The position numbers were made by a program, and so were the translations under genes. A stretch of 5,333 nt of DNA from the NCBI GenBank assembly GCA_003519645.1, contig DOWI01000415.1, positions 8,329 to 13,661 on the forward strand. Reading direction: 5' to 3'. The notes under the pieces were generated by a model. The model was not told the origin of the DNA. It saw only the letters and a list, made by a program, of their open reading frames with translations, and made no database searches. The stretch comes from Oscillospiraceae bacterium. Its GTDB lineage: Bacteria > Bacillota_A > Clostridia > Oscillospirales > Acutalibacteraceae. Of the stretch, positions 1 through 5,333 are shown piece after piece (position 1 is the stretch's first letter; each line of letters starts with the position of its first letter).

Positions 1-31
1 AAACGGCAGGGTGAGATTGCAAAAAGACATG

Positions 32-80
32 ATTGATAAAAAATGTGACGCAAAACTCATGCGTCACATTTTTTATCAAT
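32..80. terminator. Bidirectional intrinsic terminator, perfect 21-bp inverted repeat
   Basis: Arms 32-52 and 60-80 are exact reverse complements (21 of 21), separated by a 7-nt loop (53-59). The GC-rich core is TGTGACGCA paired with TGCGTCACA. It is flanked by an A tract on the left (38-43) and a T tract on the right (69-74), so either strand gives a stable hairpin followed by a U run. It starts 27 bp beyond the stop codon of the leftward M23 peptidase gene and would end that transcript. Its symmetry suggests that a rightward gene also ends just left of the window. Confidence 0.88.
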
Positions 81-106
81 TGGAGCAGCTTACTGCGTAA
101 TGATTC

Positions 107-1162
107 TTATTCCTCAATAATTTCACGTATATTATAGACTCGGCTGTATTCCTTTGTTTCCGGATCCTTTACCACCTCGCTTTTGTGGCGATACAATAGC
201 CGGATAATCGGATAAATATTAATCCAAATTTCGTTGTTGCACTCCTTCTGTGATTCATCAAAAACAAGCTGGAGCCCAATATGCAGATGTGCCTGACGTA
301 TATTATTTACGTTTTCCTTCAGACTGTAGCCTGTGCGTCCGAGATAGCCGATTACATCGCCCGGATTAACTGCCGAACCCACCTTGAGGGATTTATTATA
401 GGGAAAATCCTTGCGAAGATGGGCATAATAATAATAACGCTTGGTATCATGGCTTCGTATTCCGATACGCCAACCGCCATATTGATTCCAGCCCAGCGCT
501 TCCACGGTTCCGCCTTCTACCGCAATAATGGGCGTCCCAATCGAACCCATCATATCATGACCGAGATGTCTGCGGGTGAACCCATAGGAACGGCTGACAC
601 CGAAATCGTCAAAATCGTTATAATAATAACCTTTGGCAAACGGAGAGAATGCTTTGATTCCATATTTTCTCTCCCATTTCTTTCCGATTTGAGTTGCTTG
701 GTCCTGAACCTCAATTTCATAGGTTCCCACAAGACCTGAAAGCGCTGCTGTAAACGATTCATGATAATAGTCGTAATACTTTAGGTTTTCGGTCAGTTCC
801 TCCATGGTTTTGCCCGCTTTTATCTGGTCGGCGACCAGATCCAGATGCCCTGTCTTAAAGCCTTTAAAATTATTGCCGTTCTTGGCGGCAATATAAGCCA
901 GCAGATTAATAAAGCTCATCGGTGTTTCACTGTCATGATATTTTACATCCAGCTTTATGGCATAATCCAGCGCTTCATATGTAACGTTAAAATCCACCCA
1001 TTTTATCAGATGGTTGTCCTGCTCTATATCCTGCTCTTTTTCGGTTGCATTTACCATATCGGTTCTGACAAAAAACAACAAGCTGCTGCCTGTCAGAAAA
1101 AAAATTACAACCAGAAACACTGCAATCCGAAAAAGTGATTTACGACGAACAAGGATAACCAT
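107..1162 (-). CDS. Membrane-anchored M23 family (LytM-type) metallopeptidase
   Basis: Predicted zinc endopeptidase acting on peptidoglycan cross-links or peptides outside the membrane. Residues 1-8 are basic (RRK), followed by one hydrophobic segment at about 9-32 that reads as an uncleaved signal anchor. Residues about 52-150 form a mostly helical region (LLAYIAAKNG, KTMEELTENLKYY) of a type I associate with clostridial M23 proteins. The LytM domain spans about 195-325 and looks catalytically complete: H199 and D203 (HLGHD, the HxxxD motif), H248 (YAHL), and H292/H294 (HLHIG, the HxH motif). The G-x-V and VNPGDVIGYLGRTG turns typical of the fold are also present. The start at 1162 is supported by AAAGGCG (1172-1178, minus strand) 9 nt upstream. 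The gene is transcribed alone, divergent from the DUF3298 gene, and ends at the 32-80 terminator. It could be a sporulation-type M23 protein such as SpoIIQ, but no other sporulation gene is in view. The family call is secure; the substrate is not known. Confidence 0.93.
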   Translation of the reverse strand: MVILVRRKSLFRIAVFLVVIFFLTGSSLLFFVRTDMVNATEKEQDIEQDNHLIKWVDFNVTYEALDYAIKLDVKYHDSETPMSFINLLAYIAAKNGNNFKGFKTGHLDLVADQIKAGKTMEELTENLKYYDYYHESFTAALSGLVGTYEIEVQDQATQIGKKWERKYGIKAFSPFAKGYYYNDFDDFGVSRSYGFTRRHLGHDMMGSIGTPIIAVEGGTVEALGWNQYGGWRIGIRSHDTKRYYYYAHLRKDFPYNKSLKVGSAVNPGDVIGYLGRTGYSLKENVNNIRQAHLHIGLQLVFDESQKECNNEIWINIYPIIRLLYRHKSEVVKDPETKEYSRVYNIREIIEE

Positions 1163-1331
1163 ATAAACACACGCCTTTCAGGTCAAGTCATAGAGTGTCG
1201 TTTATATGTTTATGTTTGAAAGACAACTAAAATTCGCTTAAAATTTCCAGACATATCAAATACATGTTAAGAATGCCAAAAAGAACGCCAAATTAAGGCG
1301 ATAATATTTACCTTATCAAAAGTGATTTAAG

Positions 1332-1360
1332 TTGTGCATGCTATTTGTGAGAACTTAAAT
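1332..1360 (+). promoter_or_regulatory. Candidate sigma-A-like promoter for the DUF3298 gene
   Basis: TTGTGC (1332-1337) and TTAAAT (1355-1360) are 17 bp apart, each matching the consensus at 4 of 6 positions. The spacing is ideal but both hexamers are weak. The -10 sits exactly in the centre of an inverted repeat (1348-1367), which would suit repression or activation by a bound regulator. The leader would be about 55 nt. No clear sigma-A promoter was found for the divergent M23 gene in the rest of 1163-1422, which is AT-rich with only short inverted repeats. Confidence 0.35.
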
Positions 1361-1367
1361 GTTCTCA
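1348..1367. repeat. Inverted repeat, possible operator (TGAGAAC-N6-GTTCTCA)
   Basis: Perfect 7-bp arms (1348-1354 and 1361-1367) flank the hexamer TTAAAT. The 20-bp dyad lies about 56 bp upstream of the DUF3298 start codon and covers its candidate -10 box. There is no U tract after it, so it is not a terminator. It resembles a transcription-factor site. It contains GAAC and GTTC half sites like a Gram-positive LexA box, but the spacer is 6 rather than 4 bases. The regulator is unknown. Confidence 0.45.
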
Positions 1368-1406
1368 AGGCAGCTTTTTAAAACCCGCCTTTATTTATAA
1401 AAAATT

Positions 1407-1419
1407 AAAGGGGGGGGAA
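1407..1419 (+). promoter_or_regulatory. Ribosome binding site with an eight-G homopolymer
   Basis: The sequence AAAGGGGGGGGAA precedes the ATG at 1423, with G8 at 1410-1417 ending 5 nt before the start codon. This is strongly purine-rich and can pair with the anti-Shine-Dalgarno in several registers, so it supports the 1423 start. A second ATG at 1419-1421, in another frame, lies one base after the G run and opens a reading frame of only 24 codons. The tract length would set the spacing to the true start. Confidence 0.7.
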
Positions 1420-1422
1420 TGG

Positions 1423-2115
1423 ATGCATCATACCCTCACATCTTTATTTGCCGTAATGATGACCATCACCGCGCCTGTCACGCAGGTTGGTGATATTGCC
1501 ATTTGCGCCGTAAGTGAGCAGGTGAGCGGCGACCAATTTATGTTCACCGGCCATTGTCCGCGTTTTTCAGGTATAGGGGATGCCAAAGCACAGAAATCCC
1601 TGAATGCCCAGATGCATGAAATTGTTCAGGGCGCTCTGTTCCGCACAAAGGCGGCTGCGGCGGTGCTGCCAACCGACGACAGGTCGGAGCAGCAGAAAGC
1701 CGAAGGCGTTTTCGGATATGAGGTCAAGCGAAACGGCGGAGGGGTTGTCAGCCTTTTGTTTACCGATACCCTCTATGCAGGGCGAGCCGATACAAAACAG
1801 GCCAAAACCGGTTTATCCTTTTATACTGGAAACGGTGAGGTTTTTGATTTGATCGGGTTGTTTATGAACAGTGAAGAGGGGATGGAGCAGATTAATAAAG
1901 AGGTATCTCGCCAGCTTACCGAACGGGGACTTGTTACCGCACTTCAAAAGCAAAATCCCAAAATTGAAGCGGAGCAGCAATTTTATCTGACGAATACCGA
2001 CTTGGTTCTGATTATACCCGAAACCACATGGTTTAGGCGTGAAATGGGCACAGTAGAATTTATAATTCCATTTGCAAAAATGAATCGCTGCCTGAAAAAT
2101 CAATTTGCACAGTAA
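1423..2115 (+). CDS. Stand-alone RsiV-like DUF4163/DUF3298 domain protein
   Basis: The 230-residue product matches the extracytoplasmic part of RsiV-type proteins. Residues 45-64 (CPRFSGIGDAKAQKSLN onward) correspond to the start of DUF4163. About 98-120 (GYEVKRNGG and SLLFTDTLYAG), 130-147 (GLSFYTGNGEVFDLIGLF), 184-199 (EQQFYLTNTDLVLIIP) and 211-220 (VEFIIPFAKM) follow the DUF3298 strand order. In Bacillus RsiV this fold binds lysozyme and is joined to a cytoplasmic anti-sigma segment and a membrane helix. Here there is no anti-sigma segment. The N terminus (about 5-19) is only moderately hydrophobic and lacks the usual lysine or arginine, so it may be a weak signal peptide. No ECF sigma gene is adjacent. 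Cysteines 28, 45 and 223 could matter if the protein is secreted. It is monocistronic, divergent from the M23 gene and convergent with the MATE gene. The domain call is good; the cellular role is unknown. Confidence 0.8.
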   Translation: MHHTLTSLFAVMMTITAPVTQVGDIAICAVSEQVSGDQFMFTGHCPRFSGIGDAKAQKSLNAQMHEIVQGALFRTKAAAAVLPTDDRSEQQKAEGVFGYEVKRNGGGVVSLLFTDTLYAGRADTKQAKTGLSFYTGNGEVFDLIGLFMNSEEGMEQINKEVSRQLTERGLVTALQKQNPKIEAEQQFYLTNTDLVLIIPETTWFRREMGTVEFIIPFAKMNRCLKNQFAQ

Positions 2116-2119
2116 ATTA

Positions 2120-2151
2120 AAACCGGCTTTCCGATTGCGGAAAGCCGGTTT
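2120..2151. terminator. Bidirectional intrinsic terminator between convergent genes
   Basis: Arms 2120-2133 and 2138-2151 are perfect 14-bp complements (AAACCGGCTTTCCG on the left) around the 4-nt loop ATTG. The rightward hairpin is followed by TTTATCTT. On the minus strand it is followed by TTTTAATTT. It begins 4 bp after the DUF3298 stop codon and lies 16 bp from the MATE stop codon, so it serves both genes. Confidence 0.9.
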
Positions 2152-2167
2152 ATCTTACAACCGAAAC

Positions 2168-3583
2168 CTACCCCAGTAGATTGTGGTTGCGCCACTTGTC
2201 CCCTCGAAACCTTATGTGGAAAATCAGACTGCGCACACCCCACTCAATAATCATGGCAATCCATACCCCGGTGATACCAAATGGCAAAATAATGCCTAGG
2301 ACATAGCCAAGTACGACACGGATCAGCCACATTGTAGTCAGGGCCGCTATCAGTGTAAACCGGGCATCCCCCGCCGCACGAAGAGCGGATGGAGTAATAA
2401 AGCTGGCCGGCCATAAAAGCGGTGTCGCTGCCCAGGTGATATAGATGATGATTTTGATTGAAGGAATAATTGTGGGAGAAGGCGAAAAAAGACCGATCAG
2501 TGACGGTAAAAATGGAAGGAGAATAAGGATTATAACCACAACAGACAGCGAACCAAGCACCAGAAAGGATCGGACAAACTTACGCGCATCATTATAATTC
2601 CGGTTGCCGATGCACTGTCCAATAACCGTTATAGCGGCGAGGTTGCAGGAGAGCACGCCCACCTGTGGCAGGGTGGATAGGGAGTTGCAAATCGCATTGA
2701 CGGTAAGCGCATTTGTTCCAAGCAGCACGATGAAGGTCTGGGTAAGCAGCTTTCCACCGTTAAAAAACATCTGCTCGGCGGCAAAGGGAATACCAATAAA
2801 AAGGATGCGCTTCAGCATGGAAAAATCAAGTCGGATTACATCCTTGAAACGAAATACAATGGTATTATGTATCATTCGCATATAAATCAGCGAGCATACC
2901 ATTCCCAAAAGCCGTGAAGCCAACAGGGAATATACCAATCCCCAGACGCCCATTTTCAGAACATTGAGGAAAATTACATTAAACAACACATAGGTACCGT
3001 TTTTGATCAGAGACAGCCAAAGTGTGGCTTTGGTAGCGCCGACGCCGCGAAGAGCGCCGCCAACCGCCTCGATTACCCCAACCAGTGTGTAGGAAATGCT
3101 GCTTCCGATTAAATACAGACGCGCGTTGTCTATAACAGCCTGCTCTGCTTTGCCAAATAAAAAGCTTAATATCTGACTGTGAAAACCGGATACTGTAAGG
3201 CCGATAATGAACGATATCAGAGAAACAGCCGCAATAGTCTGTGCGGCTGCCTTTGAAAAGGCTGTCGAATTTCCGGCGCCTCTGTACTGTGCAACAATAA
3301 CCGTGCCGCCTGTTGCCAATGCAATAAAAACATTAAAGATAAAAATATTCAGCGAATCTACCATACCGACCGCAGCCACCGCCGCCTCGCCCGATGCGCT
3401 TATCATGGCCGTATTCAGCAGGGCAAGCAGAATAATAAAAGTCTGGTCCATAAGCAGGGGGACAATGATGGCGAAAACCTGGCGAAAATCCATGGATTCA
3501 CCCGACAAGTGCCGCTCCAAAACCTTTACGGCTCTCTGTTTTACATGCAATAATGCTGCGCGCAGGCGCATTTTAACGAGCAT
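2168..3583 (-). CDS. MATE family multidrug/toxin efflux transporter
   Basis: A 471-residue integral membrane protein, the usual length for MATE transporters, with about 12 hydrophobic segments in two related halves. MATE pumps export cationic or other small molecules using a sodium or proton gradient. The internal symmetry is visible. VAQYRGAGN (97-105) in the first half pairs with IGQCIGNRN (321-329) in the second. LRGVGATK (178-185) pairs with LRAAGDAR (401-408), the latter a hallmark MATE motif with a preceding proline (P398). The first 30 residues are basic and amphipathic, before VFAIIVPLL. The ATG at 3583 has GGGTGA 4 nt upstream. M31 also has GGGTGA upstream and is the main alternative start, but the family usually has some residues before this point, so 3583 is preferred. 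The gene has its own promoter and is not in an operon. Substrate and coupling ion cannot be read from the sequence. Confidence 0.93.
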   Translation of the reverse strand: MLVKMRLRAALLHVKQRAVKVLERHLSGESMDFRQVFAIIVPLLMDQTFIILLALLNTAMISASGEAAVAAVGMVDSLNIFIFNVFIALATGGTVIVAQYRGAGNSTAFSKAAAQTIAAVSLISFIIGLTVSGFHSQILSFLFGKAEQAVIDNARLYLIGSSISYTLVGVIEAVGGALRGVGATKATLWLSLIKNGTYVLFNVIFLNVLKMGVWGLVYSLLASRLLGMVCSLIYMRMIHNTIVFRFKDVIRLDFSMLKRILFIGIPFAAEQMFFNGGKLLTQTFIVLLGTNALTVNAICNSLSTLPQVGVLSCNLAAITVIGQCIGNRNYNDARKFVRSFLVLGSLSVVVIILILLPFLPSLIGLFSPSPTIIPSIKIIIYITWAATPLLWPASFITPSALRAAGDARFTLIAALTTMWLIRVVLGYVLGIILPFGITGVWIAMIIEWGVRSLIFHIRFRGDKWRNHNLLG

Positions 3584-3630
3584 ACGCTCACCCGTTTCCT
3601 GTCGAATTTTGCCGATACCTTCTTGTGCTC

Positions 3631-3659
3631 AGTATAGCATTCGCTTTAAGGCAATACAA
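3631..3659 (-). promoter_or_regulatory. Extended -10 promoter for the MATE gene
   Basis: Read on the minus strand, TTGTAT (3659-3654) and TATACT (3636-3631) are separated by 17 bp. The -10 matches TATAAT at 5 of 6 and is preceded by TGC, giving an extended -10 (TGnTATACT) that compensates for the poor -35. Transcription would start near 3624, giving a leader of about 41 nt before the ATG at 3583. Confidence 0.6.
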
Positions 3660-3775
3660 GCGGTTGATGGCTGATTAATTTTGGTAGTTTGCAGTCACAA
3701 TTAACATTCCTTTTAATTAACAGGGCATCTTTTTATATGTAAGCATAATATCTCGGTTGTTTTAGCATTTTTTAC

Positions 3776-3804
3776 TTGACAGAGTGGTCTGCCTGAAATA
3801 CAAT
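3776..3804 (+). promoter_or_regulatory. Strong sigma-A promoter for nrdJ
   Basis: A perfect -35 TTGACA (3776-3781) and a -10 TACAAT (3799-3804, 5 of 6) are separated by exactly 17 bp. A T-rich stretch (3766-3773) lies just upstream and may act as an UP-like element. The start site would be about 3811, leaving a leader of about 106 nt. The -10 lies inside the first NrdR box, so bound NrdR should block RNA polymerase directly. Confidence 0.82.
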
Positions 3805-3813
3805 ATATAGTAT
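3798..3813. promoter_or_regulatory. NrdR box 1, overlapping the nrdJ -10
   Basis: ATACAATATATAGTAT matches the NrdR consensus as I recall it (acaCwAtATaTwGtgt) at 14 of 16 positions, including all the invariant ones (C4, A6, A8, T9, T11, G13). It is nearly palindromic. NrdR is the zinc-ribbon/ATP-cone repressor of ribonucleotide reductase genes and responds to the dATP/ATP balance. The site covers the whole -10 hexamer of the nrdJ promoter. The nrdR gene itself is not in the window. Confidence 0.82.
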
Positions 3814-3828
3814 CCACAAACCGAACGG

Positions 3829-3844
3829 ACACTTTATATTGAGT
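3829..3844. promoter_or_regulatory. NrdR box 2, in the nrdJ leader
   Basis: ACACTTTATATTGAGT matches the same consensus at 14 of 16 positions (mismatches at 6 and 14). It begins exactly 31 bp after box 1, with 15 bp between the boxes, about three helical turns. That is the paired same-face arrangement known for NrdR operators. It lies just downstream of the predicted transcription start. Confidence 0.8.
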
Positions 3845-3901
3845 ATTATATTCAGCGATTCATTATATTGCTGTATTCTATTTAATATGTACATACCGAT
3901 G

Positions 3902-3908
3902 AGAGGGG
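3902..3908 (+). promoter_or_regulatory. Ribosome binding site of nrdJ
   Basis: AGAGGGG ends 9 nt before the ATG at 3918 and fixes that start. Another ATG at 3899 overlaps this site, is out of frame and opens only a short reading frame. Confidence 0.75.
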
Positions 3909-3917
3909 AACAACAAA

Positions 3918-5333
3918 ATGAAACTGACACAAAACGCATTGACTGTTCTGGAACGGCGATATCTTGCAAAAGGGGAGAATGGTAAGCCGGATGAAACACC
4001 GGAGGATTTGTTCCGTCGTGTAGCGGGTGCCATTGCCGTGCCTGATTTAAACTATAATCCCAAAGCAGATGTCGCGGCAGTTGAAGAAGAATTTTACAAG
4101 ATGATGACAGAGCTGGAGTTTCTGCCGAATTCCCCCACACTGATGAATGCGGGTCGCCCCCTCGGACAGCTTTCAGCCTGCTTTGTCCTACCGGTTGCAG
4201 ACAGTATGGAGGATATTTTTGAGGCGGTGAAGCAGGCGGCGCTGATTCACAAATCCGGCGGTGGCACAGGCTTTTCCTTTTCGAGAATTCGCCCTATGGG
4301 CAGTACCGTCAACTCCACAGGCGGTGTTGCAAGCGGACCGGTCAGCTTTATGCGGGTGTTCAACATGGCGACCGAAGCGGTCAAGCAAGGCGGCACGCGG
4401 CGTGGTGCGAATATGGGCATTTTGCGGGTAGACCATCCCGACATTCTGCAATTCATTGATTGCAAAAAGGATAATGCCGATATCACCAATTTTAACATAT
4501 CGGTTGGTATTACAGAAGCGTTTATGAAAGCCGTCCAGGCAAACGAGGATTATGACCTTGTTGACCCCAGCACAAAAGAGGTAATGGGCAAGCTGAATGC
4601 CAAAGAGGTTTTTGATAAAATCGTTTACTCGGCATGGCATAACGGCGAGCCAGGCATTGTTTTTCTTGACCGGCTCAATCGGGATAATGTTGTGCCCTCA
4701 CAGGGCGAAATTGAGTCTACCAACCCGTGCGGGGAGCAGCCGCTTCTGCCGTATGAAAGCTGCAACCTCGGTTCAATCAACCTCGTAAAAATGGTTCGTT
4801 TTAAAGGGGAAAAGGTGCCGATCGACTGGGATAAGCTGGCGGCAACTGTGGACAAGGCGGTTCATTTTCTCGATAATGTAATTGACGTGAACAAGTATCC
4901 CATTGAGAACATTGCATTCACAACCCGCCAGACCCGCAAGATTGGGCTTGGGGTGATGGGTTGGGCGGATTTGCTGCTGTACCTTGGCATTCCGTACAAT
5001 TCGGAAGAGGCTGTAGCGCTGGCGGATAAGCTGATGAAGTTTATTACCGATCGGGGAAGGCAGGCAAGCGCCAAGCTCGCCAAGGTCCGGGGCGCTTTCC
5101 CGCTGTTCGAAGAAAGTATATACAAAGACGGTGAGCCGCTCAGGAACGCCACCGTTACAACCATCGCCCCCACAGGCACCTTGTCAATCATCGCAGGCGT
5201 GTCGTCCGGCGTGGAGCCTGTATTCTCCTATGTTTATATCCGAAATGTTATGGATCGCACAGAGATGCTGGAGGTCAACACCATTCTGCAAGACCTGCTG
5301 GAGAAGCGCGGGCTGTATTCCGATGAATTGATG
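3918..5333 (+). CDS. nrdJ: Adenosylcobalamin-dependent (class II) ribonucleotide reductase, 3' end cut by window
   Basis: The frame is open from the ATG at 3918 to the last base, giving 472 residues with no stop, so the gene runs off the right edge. It converts ribonucleotides to deoxyribonucleotides in the cytosol, using a thiyl radical made from adenosylcobalamin without needing oxygen. The catalytic set is complete. C88 (SACFVLP) and C282 (YESCNLGS) are the reducible pair. C271 in NPCGE is the thiyl cysteine, flanked by N269 and E273. The 11-residue gap from C271 to C282 matches that in known class II enzymes. Other signatures are KSGGGTGFSFSRIRP (112-126), KQGGTRRGANMG (156-167) and the phosphate-binding APTGTLSIIAG (417-427). 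The protein starts directly with LTQNALTVLERRYL, so there is no N-terminal ATP-cone overall-activity domain. The C-terminal third or so, including the tail cysteines that deliver electrons, is outside the window. A strong promoter with paired NrdR boxes precedes it. Confidence 0.96.
   Translation, partial: MKLTQNALTVLERRYLAKGENGKPDETPEDLFRRVAGAIAVPDLNYNPKADVAAVEEEFYKMMTELEFLPNSPTLMNAGRPLGQLSACFVLPVADSMEDIFEAVKQAALIHKSGGGTGFSFSRIRPMGSTVNSTGGVASGPVSFMRVFNMATEAVKQGGTRRGANMGILRVDHPDILQFIDCKKDNADITNFNISVGITEAFMKAVQANEDYDLVDPSTKEVMGKLNAKEVFDKIVYSAWHNGEPGIVFLDRLNRDNVVPSQGEIESTNPCGEQPLLPYESCNLGSINLVKMVRFKGEKVPIDWDKLAATVDKAVHFLDNVIDVNKYPIENIAFTTRQTRKIGLGVMGWADLLLYLGIPYNSEEAVALADKLMKFITDRGRQASAKLAKVRGAFPLFEESIYKDGEPLRNATVTTIAPTGTLSIIAGVSSGVEPVFSYVYIRNVMDRTEMLEVNTILQDLLEKRGLYSDELM

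Larger units (their letters stand above)
3584..3917. other. Divergent 334-bp intergenic region between the MATE and nrdJ genes
   Basis: AT-rich and non-coding. The left third holds the leftward MATE leader and promoter (3631-3659). The middle (about 3672-3720) has three ATTAA-containing blocks, including an imperfect inverted repeat TTAATTTTG (3675-3683) with CACAATTAA (3696-3704) and the palindrome TTAATTAA (3713-3720). It could be a regulator site or simple AT richness. The right part holds the nrdJ promoter, two NrdR boxes and a leader of about 106 nt with a short palindrome TATGTACATA (3886-3895). I see no gene or structured RNA here. Confidence 0.7.

Noticed and set aside
1..36. Possible 3' end of a rightward gene (frame ending in a stop at 34-36, just before the terminator)
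   Set aside because: Only 11 codons are visible and no family can be recognised. It would fit the bidirectional terminator but cannot be supported.
281..1138. Rightward frames antisense to the M23 gene (281-739, 845-1138)
   Set aside because: The opposite strand encodes a complete M23 peptidase with all catalytic residues; these are shadows.
1351..1364. LexA (SOS) box in the palindrome GAAC-N6-GTTC
   Set aside because: The Gram-positive LexA site has a 4-base spacer between GAAC and GTTC; here it is 6.
1604..2103. Alternate frames inside the DUF3298 gene (1604-1852 plus strand, 1813-2103 minus strand)
   Set aside because: The 1423-2115 frame shows the DUF4163/DUF3298 motif order; the others are overlapping shadows.
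2604..3674. Rightward frames antisense to the MATE gene (2604-2885, 3207-3674)
   Set aside because: The minus strand carries a full-length MATE transporter with paired family motifs; these frames show no domain.
3860..3875. A third NrdR box at the next 31-bp step
   Set aside because: Only the left half resembles the consensus; the right half does not match.
3772..4140. Leftward 122-residue frame across the nrdJ promoter and 5' end
   Set aside because: It runs through a consensus promoter, two NrdR boxes and the start of nrdJ, and its translation resembles no family.
4188..5191. Long leftward reading frames antisense to nrdJ (4188-4640, 4247-4498, 4625-4855, 4862-5191)
   Set aside because: They lie opposite strongly conserved class II reductase motifs, have low-complexity shadow-like translations and no convincing ribosome binding sites.
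1..5333. Mobile elements, CRISPR arrays, tRNA or rRNA genes
   Set aside because: No transposase motifs, spaced direct repeats, cloverleaf-like segments or rRNA-like sequence were seen on either strand.

Overview
The window looks like chromosomal DNA of an anaerobic, low-to-moderate GC Firmicute, most likely a clostridial (Oscillospiraceae-type) bacterium. The reasons are an adenosylcobalamin-type (class II) ribonucleotide reductase, a membrane-anchored M23 peptidase with the layout common in Clostridia, a stand-alone RsiV-like DUF3298 protein, a MATE transporter, and purine-rich ribosome binding sites with sigma-A-like promoters. The family and taxon calls rest on recognising protein motifs; no search was run.

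Layout, left to right. A perfect 21-bp inverted repeat (32-80) forms a terminator that can act in both directions and closes the leftward gene at 107-1162, an M23/LytM-type metallopeptidase with an N-terminal membrane anchor. A 260-bp divergent intergenic region follows. It holds a palindrome over a candidate -10 element and an unusual run of eight G within the ribosome binding site of the next gene. The rightward gene 1423-2115 encodes a 230-residue DUF4163/DUF3298 protein, which is the extracytoplasmic RsiV fold without an anti-sigma part. It converges on the leftward MATE-family efflux gene (2168-3583), and the two share a bidirectional terminator at 2120-2151.

The second divergent region (3584-3917) carries back-to-back promoters. 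The rightward one is near-consensus (TTGACA, 17 bp, TACAAT) and overlaps the first of two NrdR-box-like sequences whose starts lie exactly 31 bp apart, the usual paired geometry of NrdR operators. It drives the last gene, nrdJ (3918 to the window end). This gene is cut by the window edge, and 472 residues are visible, including all three catalytic cysteines.

The genes do not form one pathway. They are four separately transcribed units in alternating orientation: envelope (M23 and DUF3298 proteins), efflux (MATE) and deoxyribonucleotide synthesis (NrdJ). I see no mobile element, CRISPR array, tRNA or rRNA, and no clearly novel multi-gene system. The best-supported observation beyond gene calling is the paired NrdR operator on the nrdJ promoter.
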